A stretch of DNA of 64,000 nucleotides, taken from assembly GCF_020144665.1 (NCBI RefSeq), contig NZ_JAAHBQ010000006.1:1-64000 (forward strand). The letters are read 5' to 3'. Source of the DNA: Oscillatoria salina IIICB1. Its GTDB lineage: Bacteria; Cyanobacteriota; Cyanobacteriia; Cyanobacteriales; SIO1D9. Numbering within the stretch: the stretch's first letter is position 1; each line of letters opens with the position of its first letter. Position numbers and translations under genes: made by a program. Under the pieces are notes generated by a model. It was not told the DNA's origin. It ran no database searches and worked only from the letters and a program-made list of their open reading frames with translations. This document shows positions 60,692-64,000 of this stretch, one piece after another.

Positions 60692-61282
60692 ATGAGCAGA
60701 ATAGCATTATTTGGCACCAGCGCCGATCCACCGACAGCCGCCCACCAAGCAATTATACGCTGGTTAGGAGAACATTACGATCGCATCGCAGTCTGGGCAT
60801 CCGATAATCCGATGAAAAGCCATCAAACTCCTTTGTCACACCGGATGAGGATGTTGCGATTGTTAATTGCTGATATCGACAGCGACGTTAAGAATATTAA
60901 ACTACATGAAGAGTTAAGCAATCCCAGAAGCTTACATACCGTCCGCAAAGCCCAGGAAATGTGGGGAAAGGAAAACGAATTTACCTTAGTAGTCGGTTCC
61001 GATTTAATTGCCCAAATGCCCAAATGGTACCAAATTGCAGAACTACTCGCACAGGTTAAAGTATTAGTAGTCCCTCGTCAAGGATATACGATCGCTGATG
61101 ACGATTTAGAGGAAGTGCGAAATTTGGGTGGAAACTGCGAAATCGCTGATTTCCAAGCCCCCCCAGTTTCCTCAACCGCTTATCGCGAACAAGGAGACAC
61201 GAATATTATTACCCAACCTGTTGAGGACTACATCCAACAAGAGCATTTGTACCTATGCCACAACCAGGCACAAACACGCTAA
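60692..61282 (+). CDS. nadD: Nicotinate-nucleotide adenylyltransferase
   Basis: 196 residues. Adenylyltransferase fold: the phosphate-binding IALFGTSADPPTAAHQAII (GTxxDPPxxxH, the HxGH-type site), VWASDNPMKSHQTPLSHRMR, FTLVVGSDLIAQMPKWYQ, and the C-terminal SSTAYREQGD (SxTxxR motif, ISSTxIR class). It turns nicotinate mononucleotide and ATP into deamido-NAD. Its stop lies inside the start of the next gene (28-bp overlap), so they are coupled. Confidence 0.92.
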   Translation: MSRIALFGTSADPPTAAHQAIIRWLGEHYDRIAVWASDNPMKSHQTPLSHRMRMLRLLIADIDSDVKNIKLHEELSNPRSLHTVRKAQEMWGKENEFTLVVGSDLIAQMPKWYQIAELLAQVKVLVVPRQGYTIADDDLEEVRNLGGNCEIADFQAPPVSSTAYREQGDTNIITQPVEDYIQQEHLYLCHNQAQTR

Positions 61283-61992
61283 GACAACAAACTTTAGCCA
61301 ACTTCAAAGTTGGGGTAGATAACGTCATTTTTTCCGTCGATACCAAGCATAACCGATTGCTGGCATTGTTGGTGAAACGCGATCGCGAACCGTTTTTTGG
61401 GAGTTGGAGTTTACCAGGAACTTTAGTCCGCGATGGGGAATCTTTAGAAGCTGCGGCGCATCGCATTCTAGCGGAAAAAATTCGCGTGAATAATCTCTAC
61501 CTCGAACAACTTTACACTTTTGGCGGTCCGGGACGCGACCCTAGAGAAGCCCCTGATAGTTACGGAGGGCGTTATCTTTCGGTAAGTTATTTTGCTTTAG
61601 TCCGTTATGAGGAAGCTGAGTTAATTAAGGAAAATTGTACGACGCGAAATTCTTGGTTCGATATTCAAAAAACACCTCGGTTAGCTTTTGACCATAATCG
61701 CATTTTAGATTATGGTTATCAACGTTTGCGGAATAAATTAGAATACAGTCCCATTGCTTTTGATGTGTTGCCGGAACTGTTTACTTTAAATGAAGTTTAC
61801 CAACTTTATACGACGGTTTTAGGTGAGAATTTTGCCGATTATTCTAATTTTCGTACTCGCTTATTGAAGCTAGGTTTTCTATCAGATACGGGGGAAAAAG
61901 TCAACCGAGGCGCAGGTCGTCCAGCTTCTTTATTTCGCTTTAATGCGGAAGCTTTTGCCCCATTGAAAGATAAAGCTTTAGTTTTTGTTTAA
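61255..61992 (+). CDS. nrtR: NrtR-type Nudix-winged-helix regulator of NAD metabolism
   Basis: 245 residues: an N-terminal Nudix domain (about 20-150) and a C-terminal winged helix (about 160-240). The Nudix part has FSVDTKHNRLLALLVKRDRE, SWSLPGTLVRDGESLEAAAH and RILAEKIRV. The Nudix box is degenerate compared with active hydrolases, as usual in NrtR, which binds ADP-ribose rather than cleaving it efficiently. The C-terminal part, including TLNEVYQLYTTVLGENFADY and VNRGAGRPASLFRF, is the NrtR DNA-binding domain. It overlaps nadD by 28 bp. Likely repressor of this operon and of nadE. Confidence 0.88.
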   Translation: MPQPGTNTLRQQTLANFKVGVDNVIFSVDTKHNRLLALLVKRDREPFFGSWSLPGTLVRDGESLEAAAHRILAEKIRVNNLYLEQLYTFGGPGRDPREAPDSYGGRYLSVSYFALVRYEEAELIKENCTTRNSWFDIQKTPRLAFDHNRILDYGYQRLRNKLEYSPIAFDVLPELFTLNEVYQLYTTVLGENFADYSNFRTRLLKLGFLSDTGEKVNRGAGRPASLFRFNAEAFAPLKDKALVFV

Positions 61993-62008
61993 AGGAGGAA
62001 TTTTAGTT

Positions 62009-62329
62009 ATGAGCGTTCTTTATCAAGATGATTATATTGTTTGCGATGATGACGGGATTACAATTAATTTTTACTATTTTCCTGTCGGGAGCAAACGAAT
62101 TCTTTATAGTGATATAATTAGTTACCAAGAAGATTCTCGGAACTTTTTTCCTAGTTCGGGACGGATTTGGGGTATGGGTTTCACTCCGGAATGGTTTAAT
62201 TTAGACCCTAAACGTTTCTGGAAAACTAAATATATCACCATTGAAGAAAAAAATAATTGGGTGAAATCAGTAATTACGCCGGACAATGGGGAAGCAGTCA
62301 TGGCTATTTTAAAAGAAAAAGTCAGTTGA
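62009..62329 (+). CDS. Small unknown protein in the NAD gene run
   Basis: 106 residues from the ATG at 62009, which has AAAGGAGG at 61991-61998, a near-perfect ribosome site; an in-frame TTG at 61985 is less likely. It begins MSVLYQDDYIVCDDDGITIN and looks beta-rich (YYFPVGSKRILYSDIISYQE), like a PH-type or SH3-like small barrel, then a tryptophan-rich middle (GRIWGMGFTPEWFNLDPKRF). No signal peptide. It follows nrtR by 16 bases on the same strand and precedes nadE by 147. I recognise no family. Confidence 0.7.
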   Translation: MSVLYQDDYIVCDDDGITINFYYFPVGSKRILYSDIISYQEDSRNFFPSSGRIWGMGFTPEWFNLDPKRFWKTKYITIEEKNNWVKSVITPDNGEAVMAILKEKVS

Positions 62330-62476
62330 TTAGCTTGAATTAAATTATCTCGGTTGAGTTAGAAAAAAGGTAATTTTATTAGATAAAAATTGAGTAATTA
62401 AATTTCAGTTAAATGAGCATACTTGATGAAGTAATTAACCGAAAAAATAACCGATAAAATCTAAATTTTAACCACA

Positions 62477-64000
62477 ATGAAAATCGCGATCGCACAACTT
62501 AATCCGATAATTGGCGACCTCAAACATAACGCAACCGAAATCCTTGCGGCGGCGGAAATAGCTGCAAAGCAAGGAACGCGGCTACTACTAACTCCGGAAT
62601 TATCATTATGTGGCTATCCCCCACGAGATTTACTGCTATATCCGGGCTTTGTGGAATTAATGTTAGCAGAATTAGAAAATTTAGCCGCAAAATTACCCAA
62701 AAAAATAGCAGTTTTAGTGGGAATCGTAGACCCAAATCCCCAAGCTGGGGAAATGGGTCAAAAACCTTTATTTAACAGTATAGCCTTCCTAGAAAATGGG
62801 CAAATAAAGCAAATATTTCACAAACGTTTATTACCCACTTACGACGTTTTCGACGAAGACCGTTATTTTGAACCAGGACGAGAAAGTAATACCTTTATTT
62901 TAGGAGAAAATGGTCAAGAAATCCGCGTCGGCGTGACTATTTGTGAAGACTTATGGAACGACGAAGAATTTTGGGGAAAACGCAGTTATGAACAAAATCC
63001 GCTTCAAGATTTAGTAGTAGCAGGAGTAGATTTAATTGTCAATTTATCCGCTTCTCCTTATAGCGTCAGCAAGCAAAAATTGCGAGAAGCAATGTTAGGT
63101 CATGCAGCCCGTCGCTATCAAAAAGCAATCATTTATACTAATCAGGTTGGCGCTAACGACGACCTGATTTTTGATGGAAGTTCAGTAGCATTTAACCAGG
63201 TAGGTGAGTTAGTATTAAGGGCAGTTAGCTTTGCCAAAGACTTGCAAATTATTGAGTGGGATTACGAGAAAAAAGACTTATTGAGTGCGACAATAACACC
63301 AGCACAAGAAAGCGAAGAAGAAGAAATTTGGTCAGCATTAGTCATGGGAGTCCGAGACTATGCAGCCAAATGTGGATTTCGTCAAGTAGTAATTGGTTTA
63401 AGTGGAGGGATAGACTCAGCATTAGTTGCCGCGATCGCCGTAGCCGCAATGGGAGTTAAAAACGTCCTCGGCGTCTTAATGCCCTCACCTTATAGTAGCG
63501 AACATTCCCTCGCCGATGCCCAAGCCTTAGTCAATAATTTAGGGATCGAAAGTCAAAAACTGCCCATCGGGGAGATAATGAAAACTTACGATCGCACCTT
63601 AGAACCCTTATTCGCAGGAAGCGAATTTGGCGTAGCCGAAGAAAACATTCAATCGCGAATTCGAGGTAACTTATTAATGGCGATCGCCAATAAATTCGGT
63701 CATCTTCTCCTGTCCACAGGAAACAAATCAGAAATCGCCGTCGGTTATTGTACATTGTATGGTGACATGAGTGGCGGACTAGCCGCGATCGCCGACGTTC
63801 CCAAAACCCGCGTTTATAGCCTCTGTCGCTGGTTAAACCGATCTCGCGAGGTCATCCCCGAAAACATCATTAACAAGCCCCCCAGTGCCGAATTAAAGCC
63901 CGATCAACTTGACCAAGATTCCCTCCCCCCCTACCACATCCTCGACGACATCCTTTACCGAATCATCCACAAACACGAATCATCCGCCCAAATCAGTGCC
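62477..64000 (+). CDS. nadE: Glutamine-dependent NAD+ synthase (3' end cut by window edge)
   Basis: 508 codons in the window, still open at the right edge. N-terminal nitrilase-type glutaminase: MKIAIAQLNPIIGDLKHNAT, the catalytic Glu in LLTPELSLCGYPPRDLL, Lys in HKRLLPTYDVFDEDRYF, and Cys in VGVTICEDLWND. The C-terminal synthetase domain begins near 290 with the PP-loop VIGLSGGIDSALVAAIAVAA, then LLLSTGNKSEIAVGYCTLYG. It amidates deamido-NAD using glutamine and ATP, the last step of NAD synthesis. Same strand as pncB-nadD-nrtR and presumably under the same regulator. The C-terminal part is missing only because of the window. Confidence 0.96.
   Translation, partial: MKIAIAQLNPIIGDLKHNATEILAAAEIAAKQGTRLLLTPELSLCGYPPRDLLLYPGFVELMLAELENLAAKLPKKIAVLVGIVDPNPQAGEMGQKPLFNSIAFLENGQIKQIFHKRLLPTYDVFDEDRYFEPGRESNTFILGENGQEIRVGVTICEDLWNDEEFWGKRSYEQNPLQDLVVAGVDLIVNLSASPYSVSKQKLREAMLGHAARRYQKAIIYTNQVGANDDLIFDGSSVAFNQVGELVLRAVSFAKDLQIIEWDYEKKDLLSATITPAQESEEEEIWSALVMGVRDYAAKCGFRQVVIGLSGGIDSALVAAIAVAAMGVKNVLGVLMPSPYSSEHSLADAQALVNNLGIESQKLPIGEIMKTYDRTLEPLFAGSEFGVAEENIQSRIRGNLLMAIANKFGHLLLSTGNKSEIAVGYCTLYGDMSGGLAAIADVPKTRVYSLCRWLNRSREVIPENIINKPPSAELKPDQLDQDSLPPYHILDDILYRIIHKHESSAQISA

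Overview
This window is cyanobacterial. The octamer GCGATCGC (HIP1) recurs throughout genes and spacers, spacers carry heptameric short tandem repeats (CAGTTAT/CAGTTAG/CTGGTAA and GGGGATT/GGGGACT types), and many genes are of cyanobacterial type: a fused modBC, an SLH-OprB porin, ComFB, CHAT-TPR proteins, the small RNA Yfr1 and an ebo cluster. The repeat load and ebo cluster suggest a filamentous species, but this is inference. The DNA looks chromosomal. The only clear mobility gene is a tyrosine recombinase cut by the left edge, beside argD. I saw no rRNA, tRNA or CRISPR.

Layout. 0-2.9 kb: integrase fragment, argD. 2.9-7.1 kb: molybdate operon modA-modBC-regulator (minus strand) behind a palindrome containing an NtcA-type core. 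7.3-12.8 kb: a hypothetical gene, MscS-type channel, ahcY, SLH porin. 13.0-20.3 kb: purine catabolism set (purine permease, FAD urate hydroxylase HpxO, 5-hydroxyisourate hydrolase, a DUF1993 protein, a Rieske oxygenase, OHCU decarboxylase, 8-oxoguanine/guanine deaminase) behind a textbook NtcA-activated promoter. 20.5-24.4 kb: two small unknown genes, pstCAB without pstS. 24.7-28.9 kb: glycogen phosphorylase, gap, gpmA. 28.9-36.0 kb: a GxxExxY gene and a complete six-gene ebo cluster (eboA-F). 36.3-41.7 kb: recG, a coiled-coil protein, and rpsB-tsf with a pseudoknot-forming rpsB leader. 41.9-45.3 kb: glycosyltransferase, LprI-like protein, unknown protein, Yfr1. 45.3-49.4 kb: a repeat-rich accessory patch with an exported intradiol dioxygenase, a truncated effector-type N-terminal domain, two tiny secreted proteins and a membrane CHAT-TPR protein. 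49.5-59.2 kb: a frameshifted glycosyltransferase, ComFB, cation/proton antiporter, TIGR04283 glycosyltransferase, M61 peptidase, Crp-type regulator, an overlooked 50-residue protein, MFS carrier, PQQ-type sugar dehydrogenase. 59.3-64 kb: NAD biosynthesis (pncB, nadD, NrtR-type regulator, a small protein, nadE running off the edge).

How the genes work together. The most striking unit is the purine set. It matches the Klebsiella hpx logic (permease, HpxO, HpxT-like, HpxQ-like, plus a Rieske enzyme like HpxD) but lacks a dedicated reductase, and its promoter implies use of purines as a nitrogen source under NtcA control. The molybdate operon may share this nitrogen control. The ebo cluster is a metabolite-export module known from scytonemin producers, although no scytonemin biosynthetic genes are visible here. 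The rpsB leader looks like an autoregulatory RNA. The 45-49 kb patch is the least explained region.
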